A stretch of DNA of 58,250 nucleotides from an uncultured Lachnospiraceae bacterium (GCA_947567595.1 CANOMQ010000025.1:1-58250), one strand, 5' to 3'. Shown: positions 7,459-17,189, counted from the first letter of the stretch. Notes: generated from the sequence alone by a model not told the origin. Made by a program: numbers and translations.

Positions 7459-8919
7459 TTACAGCTTCCCATTCCGCCCTCGCGCTTCTGCCTTCCCCAA
7501 CAGATAAAGAAAAGCAATCGCAGGAATACGAAAAATCGGCACAGCCGTATCATGCTGTACAACCCCGAAATCCTCTAACCGTTTCGTCACCAAAAACGCA
7601 TTCGTCACCTTGGACGTTTTATCCTGACATAATTCAACAATTGCGTCCGCAGCGCCGATATGGGAATTGTTGCGGTATTTGACCTCACAAAGAATTTTCT
7701 GACGGGGAAGCTCAATGACCACATCAACCTCCTTTTGATTATCCTTCGCCTTCCTGAAATATCCAAGCTGCGCCGTGCTGCCCTGATAAAAAGACACAAT
7801 ATGCTTGTAAACGGCAGTTTCTACGATTGCGCCAAGCTCCTTTTCATCGGACAAAACATCGTCAACCATCAGCACCGCATTGCGGATTGCGGCGTCGGCA
7901 ATAAAGATTTTCGGTTTTCCCTTCAATGCGCCCTTACTCCCCACATTCATCGGCTTTGACAAATAAATTAAATTCGACATTTCCAACGCTTCGATATAGC
8001 CTGCAATCGTTGCCACAGAAACGTTTTCCAGCTCCTTAGAAGCAGTTGCCGCATTGAAAATTTCCGTTGCGTTCATGCATAAATATAAAAACAGCTTTTC
8101 CATTAACAAGGGATTACGGATATTGAACAACGTCAACACATCGCGCTTAATCACCTTATCCACCACATCTTCACGCAGCATTCTCTGCGCATAAATATCA
8201 TCATCAGACAATACAAGCTCTGGGAAACCGCCGATTGTCAAATAGCGGTTAAAATGATTTTGCAAAGGCGCAAAATGGCTTATCAAATCGCCAACCTCCG
8301 CCGTATCCAGTTTTACAAGCTCTGAGAGCTTCAAGTCATCAGGAAGCGCAGGCTCCTCCAACGCAAGCAGACGGCAGTACTCATAAAACGACATTGTAGG
8401 GATTTTCAAAACACTCCATCTGCCCGTACCGCTGTCCGTTGAGCCTTTTTCCAATACAGGACTTGCCGAGCCTGTCGCAATCAGACGAATATCCTTCCTG
8501 CTGTCATAAATGACTTTTATCCAAAGCTCCCAGTCACGGGTGTACTGTATCTCGTCAAGAAAGAGATACCGCGTGCCCTCAATCGGAAATAGAAGCTCAT
8601 AAATGGACAATACCTTTTCCACATCGACAAGCTTCAAAACCGGATTGTCAAAGGTTGCATATAAAATATTTTTTGGACAAATCCCTTCCTCGATCAGTTG
8701 GTCAATGATTTGGTACATAATCGTAGTTTTTCCCACGCGCCTGACGCCGGAAAGAACGGCGAAGCGGCGGATACTGTTATGCTTCAAAATTTTAAGCGCT
8801 TCATAATAGCCAAGACGCTTTTGCGGCTTGACCTCTTCCTTAATCGCGGAAGGAGTTCTCCACCACGGATTGTATTGCCGCAGTACCTTGATAATCTGTT
8901 CATCATTTACAATAGACAT
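7459..8919 (-). CDS. AAA-family ATPase with DUF4143 domain
   Basis: A 486-residue protein. N-terminal AAA_14 ATPase: Walker A GVRRVGKTT near residue 60, Walker B YLFLDEIQ. The central and C-terminal DUF4143 region ends in a nuclease-like fold segment (EVDVVIELPRQKILCEVKY) resembling a PD-(D/E)XK core. The start at 8919 is chosen because GGAGG lies 6 nt upstream; the ten codons before it (MEIMLLWRQS) are probably untranslated. These proteins occur in many copies in gut Clostridia and Bacteroidetes. Their role is unsettled, with links to mobile or defence functions suggested. It stands alone with an AT-rich upstream region. Confidence 0.8.
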   Translation of the reverse strand: MSIVNDEQIIKVLRQYNPWWRTPSAIKEEVKPQKRLGYYEALKILKHNSIRRFAVLSGVRRVGKTTIMYQIIDQLIEEGICPKNILYATFDNPVLKLVDVEKVLSIYELLFPIEGTRYLFLDEIQYTRDWELWIKVIYDSRKDIRLIATGSASPVLEKGSTDSGTGRWSVLKIPTMSFYEYCRLLALEEPALPDDLKLSELVKLDTAEVGDLISHFAPLQNHFNRYLTIGGFPELVLSDDDIYAQRMLREDVVDKVIKRDVLTLFNIRNPLLMEKLFLYLCMNATEIFNAATASKELENVSVATIAGYIEALEMSNLIYLSKPMNVGSKGALKGKPKIFIADAAIRNAVLMVDDVLSDEKELGAIVETAVYKHIVSFYQGSTAQLGYFRKAKDNQKEVDVVIELPRQKILCEVKYRNNSHIGAADAIVELCQDKTSKVTNAFLVTKRLEDFGVVQHDTAVPIFRIPAIAFLYLLGKAEARGRNGKL

Positions 8920-9061
8920 AGATTGCCTCCATAATAACATTATTTCCAAAATATAAATATAATAATATAATAATATAGACTATTCTATAAGTATATTATA
9001 ATAATAGTCGAGAGAAAATACAAGTATATTATTTGTTGAAAAATTATCAATAAAAATTGAC

Positions 9062-9092
9062 ACAAAAAAATCGGCATCAAAACCCCGATTTA
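9062..9092 (-). terminator. Terminator of the lux-like operon
   Basis: On the minus strand AATCGG and CCGATT pair around a ten-base loop, followed by T7. A second 9-bp stem, GTATCCCCG/CGGGGATAC (9100-9143), lies between it and the last gene of the operon. Confidence 0.7.
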
Positions 9093-9153
9093 CCAAAACG
9101 TATCCCCGCAGACTGCAAAACAACCGCAATCCCACGGGGATACAAATACAACC

Positions 9154-10410
9154 TTATTTAATTCTCAAATCAAGAATAGGCTTCAGCTTCCCAGTCCGTG
9201 CGTTATACTCTAAATCCTCCGCCTTACACCATTCAACCTTCGGCGGCTCCAGCGTACCATCCGCCAACGCGTCTTTCATAAACGAACGTTCTTGATACAG
9301 CGTGTCTAAAAACCGCTGCGTATAATCGTCCTCCGCGTGCGAAACCGCAATACGGAATGTAAACTGATCCCGCATATCATGCGTGACAACAATCTGATAA
9401 GCATAATATTCAATGCCGCATATTTCCAAGATCGTCCCCACGTCCTCCGGGTACAGGGTAACATAACCGGCTCTCGCCGCCACATTGCTCCTGCCAAGAA
9501 TACGGAACTTACGGTCAACCACGCCCTCCGGTTCCGTATATTCCCCCCTGTCGCCCGCCGGATAACGGATTAAGGGAATGAGCGTCTTAAACAAAGAAGT
9601 GATATAAATATCCCCCTGACGGTTCATCTCCGTGATAACTTCCCCCGTGTCCGGATCAATCAGCTCGAGCTTGCATAAATCCGACATTACACGATGTTCA
9701 TTAAACCCGCACTCCTTCGTATAATACCCGATAGCGCCCCCGTCATTTGACGCATAAGAAATCGAACGGAAGTCAAGCTCCCTGCCAAAAGCCTCGCAGA
9801 ACTGCTTCCTCTGGTCGGGGTACAGCGTTTCTCCCGCGTAATAAACCGTATCCACGGCAAAGCCAGTCAGTTGCTTTTCATCAATATAAGAAACGATTTT
9901 CGTCATTATGGAAGGAACTCCCGCAAGGCAGTCAATCTGATGGTGCAAAAGCGTCTCAACAATCTCCTCCACAGACAAATTTCCCGAAAGATTATACACA
10001 ACCGTCTTGACCGAAGACGAACAAAGCATACTGTATGTAAACAAAAAGCTGGCATACATTCCGCCCGCATAGAACAGGTTTGCAACCTTCATGCCGTTTT
10101 TCAAGCCGCCCTTGGCAAGCATCAGCCCGCTGTACTCACAAATCGTTTCCCATTCCTGTGCAGAATACAACGAATACTTCGGATTGCCCGTCGTGCCGCC
10201 GCTCTTGAAAATCTGCCCGTCTGTCTGTTCCCTTGTTGCGACCGTACCGCCGCGCTCGTCACAGTGCGCCCAAAAATCATCCTGATTTACCAAAGGCAAC
10301 GCCTCAAACGGGGCGTCCTCCGGTATATCACGGTATAAATCGGCATAATATTTCGAATGCTTTCTCGCATAATTCACAATTTCCTCTGCGGAATATATTT
10401 TAATTGCCAT
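9154..10410 (-). CDS. LuxE/PaaK-type adenylate-forming acyl ligase
   Basis: A 418-residue member of the PaaK/LuxE branch of adenylate-forming enzymes, which activate a carboxylic acid as acyl-AMP. The nucleotide-binding loop SGGTTGNPKYS is near residue 70. A GETLYPDQR segment, ISYASNDGGAIGY and RYPAGDRGEY fit the A5-A8 regions, and a C-terminal subdomain ends in TGKLKPILDLR with a candidate catalytic Lys. There is no carrier-protein domain. GGAGG lies 6 nt before the ATG. It is the last gene of the operon, 2 bp after the GNAT-fusion gene. Substrate unknown. Confidence 0.8.
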   Translation of the reverse strand: MAIKIYSAEEIVNYARKHSKYYADLYRDIPEDAPFEALPLVNQDDFWAHCDERGGTVATREQTDGQIFKSGGTTGNPKYSLYSAQEWETICEYSGLMLAKGGLKNGMKVANLFYAGGMYASFLFTYSMLCSSSVKTVVYNLSGNLSVEEIVETLLHHQIDCLAGVPSIMTKIVSYIDEKQLTGFAVDTVYYAGETLYPDQRKQFCEAFGRELDFRSISYASNDGGAIGYYTKECGFNEHRVMSDLCKLELIDPDTGEVITEMNRQGDIYITSLFKTLIPLIRYPAGDRGEYTEPEGVVDRKFRILGRSNVAARAGYVTLYPEDVGTILEICGIEYYAYQIVVTHDMRDQFTFRIAVSHAEDDYTQRFLDTLYQERSFMKDALADGTLEPPKVEWCKAEDLEYNARTGKLKPILDLRIK

Positions 10411-10412
10411 AA

Positions 10413-11831
10413 TTAACCTCCATTTACAATCTCATCTCTTAATTCCTCAAACTCCCCGAAAAGCACCAGCCTGTCGTAGTCAAATTTTTCACCCGGAAGA
10501 AGCTGCATTAGCAGATAGTCCCCGTTTTCGCCTCCCGGTATCACGCCCGATAGTACAAATCCGCTTTCCTTTGCCGCCTCATATCCATAGATACAGCTTG
10601 GAGAACTGAGACAAATCATCAATTCAATCATCTCATTTTTCTTATGAATGGTATCCCGGACAGTATCCTTTAAAAACTGCGCCAAATCTTCCCCCGTCTC
10701 ATTCAAAACGATTCGTGTCATCCGAAGGGTGCTGCTGTCCTCAATCCGAATTTGCGTGTGCTCCGCCTGCTTATAGTCATCACGAATTTCATAGCTCCAT
10801 CCCAGCTTGTCATACACCTTGCGGATAAATGCAGTCAGCTCTTTGGGCGGGTACACAGTGCTTTGCGCATTCTTATCCATGATACGGACACTGGCGCACA
10901 AATCCAGCCGTTCGCCCTTGTTGTATTCGCTTTCCAAATCAGCAGCAATGTAGGACATCAGCAGAGAAGTTGCTGTAAATCCATTGTACAGAACAACCTT
11001 TTGGGATGCTGTGTGGTAAGCAACCGGTTGCCCCATCAATGCCCGGAAATGACGTTCCTCTGCAATTTTGACACAATGCTCCACAAACTTTGAGAACATT
11101 TTCAGCCCCCGGAATTCCTTGCGGATTACCACAGAAGAAATCTCCGGCATTCCTTTGAAAAATTCCGAAAATGAAAGCGCAAAATGTCCCGCTGTCTGTC
11201 CATGATCATTGACAGCCAGAAATGATATAAGCTGTCCCTGTTGTATCGCACGAAGGAAGGAGTCCACATAGTACAGGCTTTCATACCCATACGTATATCC
11301 ATATTCACTGTATATGCAACGGATTGCCTCAATGACATCCTGCTCCGTCTCAACAGTGCGAATGGAGATATTTGTATCAAGCACCTCCATCGGCTGATAA
11401 GGCTCAGGCTTTTTAAAATCCATGGGATTTTTCATACGCTGCCGGACATAAATCCGCTGTCCATCCTTGCCCAGCTTCTCAATACCAATCTCATCCACAC
11501 ATTGGTCCAAGATATAATTGCGCAGCGAAGTCTCATCACTGGCAACACGATTTAAATCATAAGAAAAGTCCTGCCAGCCCGGCACGCCCTTATCCCTTAT
11601 GGATATCTCAAACGATGTCCGGCTGCGGAAAACCTCCACATGCAAAAGTCCCCGGGTTCCCGGATAACAATTCTCAATGCGGATTCTTAAAATCCCGCAC
11701 AGTGCAAACCGCATACGGTTGTACCGGATAATATCTGCCCCAAACTGACTGGCAGCAGAGTCTAAAAAGCTAAGTATTGGAAGGATATATGATTTATCAT
11801 TCCATATTTCAATAGAAACGAGTTTCTCCAT
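10413..11831 (-). CDS. Histidine-kinase-like ATPase / GNAT acetyltransferase fusion
   Basis: A 472-residue soluble protein. Residues 1-135 look like a degenerate RsbW-type HATPase: helices, then a beta hairpin ending in SIRDKGVPGW, similar to the G1 box DxGxG. Residues 150-320 form a GNAT-type acyltransferase core (IRTVETEQDVIEAIRCIYSE; EISSVVIRKEFRGLKMFSKF being the acyl-CoA loop region). The remainder is a second GNAT-like or accessory half. The ATG at 11831 is 13 nt from AAAGGAG, with the same leader words (TGAAAGGAGCACGGTT) as the isomerase-kinase gene. It lies 19 bp after the MATE gene. It may acylate the operon's product or a protein; this is inference. Confidence 0.65.
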   Translation of the reverse strand: MEKLVSIEIWNDKSYILPILSFLDSAASQFGADIIRYNRMRFALCGILRIRIENCYPGTRGLLHVEVFRSRTSFEISIRDKGVPGWQDFSYDLNRVASDETSLRNYILDQCVDEIGIEKLGKDGQRIYVRQRMKNPMDFKKPEPYQPMEVLDTNISIRTVETEQDVIEAIRCIYSEYGYTYGYESLYYVDSFLRAIQQGQLISFLAVNDHGQTAGHFALSFSEFFKGMPEISSVVIRKEFRGLKMFSKFVEHCVKIAEERHFRALMGQPVAYHTASQKVVLYNGFTATSLLMSYIAADLESEYNKGERLDLCASVRIMDKNAQSTVYPPKELTAFIRKVYDKLGWSYEIRDDYKQAEHTQIRIEDSSTLRMTRIVLNETGEDLAQFLKDTVRDTIHKKNEMIELMICLSSPSCIYGYEAAKESGFVLSGVIPGGENGDYLLMQLLPGEKFDYDRLVLFGEFEELRDEIVNGG

Positions 11832-11850
11832 TTTTCTAACCGTGCTCCTT

Positions 11851-13575
11851 TCACCTTACATTTTCCTTCTGATTGCATTCCATACAAATTCTGTTCCACC
11901 CAAGAACCGGACCATACTCTGACCTGTTTTTGAGCGCGTCGAAATCTTCAATATAAGTCTCCAGCCCGCCATGCTCCAAATTGTCCCTTATAAACACTTT
12001 TCGCTCCACATGGTTTACCTCAACCTCAACATATTTCCCCGCCGTCTGATGGGCGCATTTTCCGAGCCCTTTCAAATAATGCTCTGTATCCAGCGCGACC
12101 TCCACGTCAATCGCAGAATCTTCCCGAAGCTGTTTCACAATCTGACCACAAAACTTTGCAAAATCTTCCTTTTCACAGTCACACGTAAAACAGTCCGTCC
12201 CCTTTTCCACAGCAGAATCCAAAAGAAATACGTCTGCGTCGATTCCCTCTTTTTTCATCAGCCCTCTTTTGATGATATCCATCACCAAAAAGACCACAAA
12301 AGACAAAACCTCCGCCATCGTATATGAACCCCACACGCCGTTCATGCCAAACAGTCCTCCCAGCAAAAAAGCACTGCCAAGAAACAGGATAAAACAGCGC
12401 AGGCTCACCAGCGTCGCCGCCATAGAGTTATGCTCCGTCGACTGCAGATAATAGCCGGCAATCACATTGATTGTCATGATAATCATGCTTGTCGAATATA
12501 TCCGCACCGCCACGACCGACTGCTGCAGCAGCATACCGTCACGAATACCAAAAACCGCCGGAACAACGCCCGGAAACAGCTCCAGTAAAACCGTAGCAGT
12601 CCCGCATATCACAATCGTTGCAAGAAATACCAGCCGAAGCGTGTCCTTAATTTTTTTATGACTCTGCTCCCCGTAATAAAGGCTGACCATCGGCTGAATG
12701 GTCTGGCTCAAGCCCTCAAACAGTGCAAGGGAAACCGTATACAGATTAAATACGACCGTATAAACCACCACGCCGTCCGTTCCCGCCAAGCGCATGACAT
12801 AATGGTTCAAAATCAGAATGGACAAAAACTGGTATACAAAGTGCAAAGCCGTACTTGCGCCATTCCTGATAATCCGCACAATCATTCCGCTGACCACGAA
12901 CCGGAAACGCAGGGTATTTTTTTTCGACAGAAAATGCGAGCTAATCACCAAAAGGCTTACAATCTGCCCCAAAACAGTAGCATATGCCGCCCCCGCAACG
13001 CCAAGCTTAAAGACGCCGATAAAGATAATGTCAAAGACAATATTGACAGCAATCGACAAAAACATTCCCACCATAGAAAGCGTAGGACGCCCGTCATTGC
13101 GCACGAAAAACGCAAGCCCGACATTAAACATAAAGAATGGCGCGCTGACAAGAATAATCGTAGAATATGCCCGAACCATATCGAACACATTTTCTCCTGT
13201 GCCGAGCCACACCGGAATTTGGCGGTTCAGACAGATACCTGCCAAAAGAAGCAGCCCGCCTGTTACCGCCATCAGCTCCACCGCGACGCTGAACGCCTCG
13301 CCTGCAGTCTCCTTGTCACCCTTACCCGAATCAATGCTCATGGCAATCGAACCGCCCACCGCATATAATGCGGCGACGGTATTGATAATCATGTAAATCG
13401 GCGTGGAAAACGTAACCACCGACAAGGACAGCTCATCTAAAAAGTGACCAATAATCACAGTATCCGCAAAGGAAGCCAGCGCTGTCGTCAAATTCATCAG
13501 AATGGTAGGAACAAGCATTGTAAAAAAGATGTTCTTTACAATGGGGTTATGTTTATAATAATATGTATTTTCCAC
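11851..13575 (-). CDS. MATE-family efflux transporter with C-terminal ATPase-like domain
   Basis: A 574-residue protein. Residues 1-440 are a twelve-helix MATE cation-coupled exporter (early helices VPTILMNLTTALASFADTVI; FVRNDGRPTLSM typical of the family). Residues 450-574 are cytoplasmic and resemble a degenerate RsbW/HATPase fold (VALDTEHYLKGLGKCAHQTA; EVNHVERKVFIRDN; final GWNRICME), with the glycine-rich ATP lid missing. The start is GTG at 13575 with AAGGAG 5 nt before it, 9 bp after the preceding stop. Such MATE-ATPase fusions occur in Firmicutes. Here it is placed to export the product of the acyl-reductase genes. The soluble partner encoded next carries a similar ATPase-like module. 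Confidence 0.82.
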   Translation of the reverse strand: MENTYYYKHNPIVKNIFFTMLVPTILMNLTTALASFADTVIIGHFLDELSLSVVTFSTPIYMIINTVAALYAVGGSIAMSIDSGKGDKETAGEAFSVAVELMAVTGGLLLLAGICLNRQIPVWLGTGENVFDMVRAYSTIILVSAPFFMFNVGLAFFVRNDGRPTLSMVGMFLSIAVNIVFDIIFIGVFKLGVAGAAYATVLGQIVSLLVISSHFLSKKNTLRFRFVVSGMIVRIIRNGASTALHFVYQFLSILILNHYVMRLAGTDGVVVYTVVFNLYTVSLALFEGLSQTIQPMVSLYYGEQSHKKIKDTLRLVFLATIVICGTATVLLELFPGVVPAVFGIRDGMLLQQSVVAVRIYSTSMIIMTINVIAGYYLQSTEHNSMAATLVSLRCFILFLGSAFLLGGLFGMNGVWGSYTMAEVLSFVVFLVMDIIKRGLMKKEGIDADVFLLDSAVEKGTDCFTCDCEKEDFAKFCGQIVKQLREDSAIDVEVALDTEHYLKGLGKCAHQTAGKYVEVEVNHVERKVFIRDNLEHGGLETYIEDFDALKNRSEYGPVLGWNRICMECNQKENVR

Positions 13576-13584
13576 AATATCTCC

Positions 13585-16056
13585 TTATTCCGGCGTTCTC
13601 CTGTCTACCACGCTCCTGACCTTTCCGCCTCCTGTACTAAGCACAAACGCCTCCCGGCTCTGACGCTGAATGCGTACCACGCCCGTCTTGTCCCTGAGAC
13701 ATTCGTCAATTTCCGGCGAATGCTCCCGAAGCACGGCAAGCGCCGCCTCGTCGTCATATGCAAAATCCTCCTCCACACAGATTGTCATCAGGCTCACCGT
13801 CTCATAATCCAAAAGAATTTGCAGCCAGCCCGTATAATCCATTTTGTCGCCGAAGATGGATTTCAAATTCTTATAATTGATATAGTTTGTCGCAAACTTA
13901 AAAATATCGCCAAACCTTCCAAGAAGCTCAAACCGCGGCGCCATTCTCCCGCACTTGCAAGGCTCTTTCACAAAACGCCCCAAATCACCGATTTCATAGC
14001 GCTTGATTTCCGTATTCTCCTGATCCACAGGCGTCCAAACAAGCCTTCCGGTTTCACCTTCCTCCACCGGCTCGTCGCTGTCCAGCTTTAAGATTTCCAA
14101 ATATTTGCTTGCCACAACATGGTGTTCCCCACCCTCGCAATACGGGCAGGCATATCCCATAGAACCAATCTCGTTACAGCCATACGCAAGCGAACCAATT
14201 CTCTTTATATGGAAGGTATTCTTTAAATAGTCCATCTGCGCCGGGTCAAAATGCTCGCCCGCATACAAAATAGTCTCAATTCCGCCATAAGCGGCAAGAG
14301 TCTCTTTCTGCTCCCGGAACAGCCGCAAAAGATACGTCGGCATTCCCACCAGCACATTCACATGGTTCTGCGTAATTTCCTTTGCCACAAATTCCATATC
14401 CATTTCAGCAGCCATCGGAAGCTGAACGACATCTGCCATTTTCAAAGCTTCATAAATACTGATAAAGCCGCCATACAAATCCCCCGAATAGAAAAGGTTC
14501 ATGCACACGTCTTTTTTGGGGTCAATTCCCGCCGCAATCAAGAACCGCGCGCCCTCCTCATACGTAACCTGCGCATCCTCGTAAGAATGCGGCGCGTATT
14601 TTGCCTTGCCGGAGCTTCCGCCACTCTTTAGCAGCAGATAACCCTGTCCCTCGACCTCCCGTTTTGCCGGGAAATTATCTTTTTTCAGCACCGGAGTCCC
14701 TTCTTCAAAAGGCGCTTTCCCCGGAACGCACATTTCGCTTAACGACATACTTCCCTCGGGAAGGCTGTCATGAATGAGGCTGACACGTTTCAGATACTGC
14801 GTCAGGGCATACCCGCCGTCGTGGGGCTCTCCCGTATATCCGCCCATCATCAGTCCCGGCTCTGTGATACGGTTCACGCCGCCCGCCATCATCAGTTTTC
14901 CAAGCGGCGCAATTTCCTCTCTTCCGCACGCAAGCCCGACACTTTGCAGATAAGAGCGGAACGGTCTTAAGCCCTGAATGAGTTCGTCCCGTCTAATCGC
15001 TTTCACAATCAGCGTGCGGTAAAGCGGGGACGCACACAGCTCATGGTCAAACTGCACAAAAATCCGGCAGCCGTTTCCCTCAAGCAGCTTCGCCTCGCCC
15101 ATCATCTCATCAAGGTAGCACAGCTTCGTCTGCGTGGTAAGCTCTGCCTGCTCTGCCTGCGACATCGGGTGCAGCGGGTAGGTATCGGAAACCTCCTGCA
15201 ATACCGACATGACTTCCTGCGCAAACGAAAGAAGCTTCTCTTTGTCCTCTGTCTCATAAAACACAAGCTGCGGCGCACTGCACGCCTGCTGGTCGTTGAC
15301 GCACACATCTGCCGCCAGTCCCTTCAGACGCTCCCTTGTAACGCCCTTTTTTGTAAAATAGGCAAAGCTGATACGGTTGCCCCACTCGACAATGCGCACG
15401 CCGGAAGGCGCAAGCTTCCGCACACCCTTTGTCGCCGCGTCAGAGCCCCATACCGCAATCGTATTGCACAATGAAAACATGGCGCTTAGCAATCCCTCGT
15501 CCTTTGACGACAAGGGAAATACATAGAAATAAGGGCGGAGCGTCTCGTCCAATTCACAAAGCTTTTCTACAAGCGTCATAGCAACCTTATGCGCGCCGGA
15601 CGCGGTTTTGATGACATTGATATTTCCGGTCAGAATGCCCTCCACAGAGCTGAAAAAGGGAAGCATGGCGTCATTGGAGCTTGTAACGTGCCCCAGCACG
15701 CCTACCGGCATCCAGCCCTCAAATTGCTGTTCTCTTGAAGTTAAACGGTTAATCTCGAACGGAAGCTCTCCCAGCTCCCGTTTTACTTTTTTAAATAATT
15801 CCTGAGCGGAAAGCACCGGAACAGAGTCCTTTTTAATCTGTAACGCTTCCTCCCTCGCAAAGCCTAATTCCATCAGCTCCGGCACAAGAAAATCCTCGTT
15901 GTCCATAAGATAGGCTCCCAGCTTGTCAAGGCTTGCAATCACCCTTCTGATGTCGGGAGTGCCCATCGCCAAATCCTCTATGATACGCTCATAAACGCCG
16001 TCCAAGCACTGTTGCTTCTCCCGCTCTGTCTTAATTCCTCTGATAATACATTCCAT
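13585..16056 (-). CDS. LuxC-type acyl reductase fused to LuxE/PaaK-type acyl ligase
   Basis: An 823-residue fusion. Residues 1-440 match LuxC acyl-CoA/acyl-protein reductase, an aldehyde-dehydrogenase relative that reduces a thioester to an aldehyde with NADPH. GWMPVGVLGHVTSSNDAML starts at 115 and the catalytic Cys259 is in NDQQACSAPQ. Residues 470-823 form a PaaK/LuxE adenylating domain (SGGSSGKAKYAPHS loop; CACPYCEGGE-like region; EIGDLGRF; CKCGRM...GRFGDIFKF). ATG 16056 has an AGGAGGAG site; the frame extends upstream but overlaps luxE. In luminous bacteria LuxC and LuxE are separate subunits of fatty-acid reductase; here they are covalently joined. No luxA/B or luxD homologue is present. 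Confidence 0.85.
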   Translation of the reverse strand: MECIIRGIKTEREKQQCLDGVYERIIEDLAMGTPDIRRVIASLDKLGAYLMDNEDFLVPELMELGFAREEALQIKKDSVPVLSAQELFKKVKRELGELPFEINRLTSREQQFEGWMPVGVLGHVTSSNDAMLPFFSSVEGILTGNINVIKTASGAHKVAMTLVEKLCELDETLRPYFYVFPLSSKDEGLLSAMFSLCNTIAVWGSDAATKGVRKLAPSGVRIVEWGNRISFAYFTKKGVTRERLKGLAADVCVNDQQACSAPQLVFYETEDKEKLLSFAQEVMSVLQEVSDTYPLHPMSQAEQAELTTQTKLCYLDEMMGEAKLLEGNGCRIFVQFDHELCASPLYRTLIVKAIRRDELIQGLRPFRSYLQSVGLACGREEIAPLGKLMMAGGVNRITEPGLMMGGYTGEPHDGGYALTQYLKRVSLIHDSLPEGSMSLSEMCVPGKAPFEEGTPVLKKDNFPAKREVEGQGYLLLKSGGSSGKAKYAPHSYEDAQVTYEEGARFLIAAGIDPKKDVCMNLFYSGDLYGGFISIYEALKMADVVQLPMAAEMDMEFVAKEITQNHVNVLVGMPTYLLRLFREQKETLAAYGGIETILYAGEHFDPAQMDYLKNTFHIKRIGSLAYGCNEIGSMGYACPYCEGGEHHVVASKYLEILKLDSDEPVEEGETGRLVWTPVDQENTEIKRYEIGDLGRFVKEPCKCGRMAPRFELLGRFGDIFKFATNYINYKNLKSIFGDKMDYTGWLQILLDYETVSLMTICVEEDFAYDDEAALAVLREHSPEIDECLRDKTGVVRIQRQSREAFVLSTGGGKVRSVVDRRTPE

Positions 16057-16070
16057 AAATGCTCCTCCTA

Positions 16071-17189
16071 TCAGCGTTTCAACAGCTCGCTTGCTGTAAT
16101 CGCACAACTCTTTCCCTTACTGGTTCCCGCGCGTCCGATGATTTCCATATACGGCGTCTGAATGCCGCAGCCGCACTCCTTGGCGTCATGCAGCACTGCC
16201 ATATCCCCCATCATTACAGACACAGCGGGCACGCTCAGCAAATGGGGCGTAACGAAATTGGCAAATCCCGCCTGCCCGTAAGGCAGCGGCTTTAATGTCT
16301 TTACGTCACGGATAATCAAGCGGCTGTACACCGGAATGTGGAAGTGGTGGTTAGGACACTCAAAATAAGGCACGGAATGCTCTGTCGAGCCGTATCCGTC
16401 CCGGCAGTTCTGCGCCGGAATGCCAAGCATTTCCTCCACCATCGCGTACAATTCGCCCTTGCTAATCTGCTTATCCGCATAACCCTTCCAGCCGCCGCCA
16501 AGCATGGTCATGGACTTCACATTGAGCTTTAACGGACGGTGGTTGGTCTCCTTCATCTGCCTTACCGTGAAATACAAAAAAGACGGAAACCCGAAAATAC
16601 GCACCGGAAGCCCTTGCTTTTCGTATTCCTCCAACGCATTGATGGTTCCGTATACATCAAAATCATGCCCCTGCCCATTGTAGCGCAGGGCAAAAAAGGT
16701 CTCATTTACCGGCGCATAGCTGAGCAGCCCCATATCCGTCTTTGCCGTGCCCAAATCCTTGCTGGTCTGTGCCGGCTCATATGTAAATAGAAGATAGTTT
16801 GTCGGTTCGTCTGACAAAAAACCGAAGTGCCGAAATTCATTCTCGACCATTTTATTCCCAAAATCCAAGCTGTCCTGATCAAAAAACATCTGGCTTTTCT
16901 GCCCGGTAGTCCCCGAGCTTGTGACGTGTTCCACAATCGTGTCCATCGGAACGCTCAGAACCTCGTATTTCTTGAAGAAATTGGCATGAATCGGCGGAAT
17001 TTTGCACAAATCCTCCTCCGTTTGAAGCGCGTCCGGGCTGAACTGCTCCGCCTCCATATACTTCTTAAAAAACGCGTTGTGTTCCATGTGGTGCTTCAGG
17101 CAGCCACGCATTGCCTCCATAAAAATGTTTGATGAGCCTTTCTGATCGTAAATATCATCAAAGGCAATTAATTGTTCTCTCGCTGTCAC
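16071..17189 (-). CDS. LuxE-type acyl-protein synthetase
   Basis: A 372-residue LuxE-family enzyme, which adenylates an acid and transfers it to its own cysteine before handing it to LuxC. The AMP loop is VTSSGTTGQKSQ. An EHVPYF-like segment (GYGSTEHSVPYFECPNHH) and a C-terminal ECGCG...GRAGTSKGKSCAITASELL carry the conserved Cys near the end. The start is set to GTG 17189 (VTAREQLIAF), 7 nt after AAAGGAG; the ATG just upstream is followed at once by a stop, and the longer frame lacks a ribosome site. First gene of the operon; its stop is 14 bp before the LuxC-fusion start. Confidence 0.82.
   Translation of the reverse strand: MTAREQLIAFDDIYDQKGSSNIFMEAMRGCLKHHMEHNAFFKKYMEAEQFSPDALQTEEDLCKIPPIHANFFKKYEVLSVPMDTIVEHVTSSGTTGQKSQMFFDQDSLDFGNKMVENEFRHFGFLSDEPTNYLLFTYEPAQTSKDLGTAKTDMGLLSYAPVNETFFALRYNGQGHDFDVYGTINALEEYEKQGLPVRIFGFPSFLYFTVRQMKETNHRPLKLNVKSMTMLGGGWKGYADKQISKGELYAMVEEMLGIPAQNCRDGYGSTEHSVPYFECPNHHFHIPVYSRLIIRDVKTLKPLPYGQAGFANFVTPHLLSVPAVSVMMGDMAVLHDAKECGCGIQTPYMEIIGRAGTSKGKSCAITASELLKR

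Noticed and set aside
12658-13396. Plus-strand open frames opposite the MATE gene
   Set aside because: They have Lys/Arg-rich composition, no ribosome site and no recognisable domain; the minus-strand MATE gene explains the coding bias.
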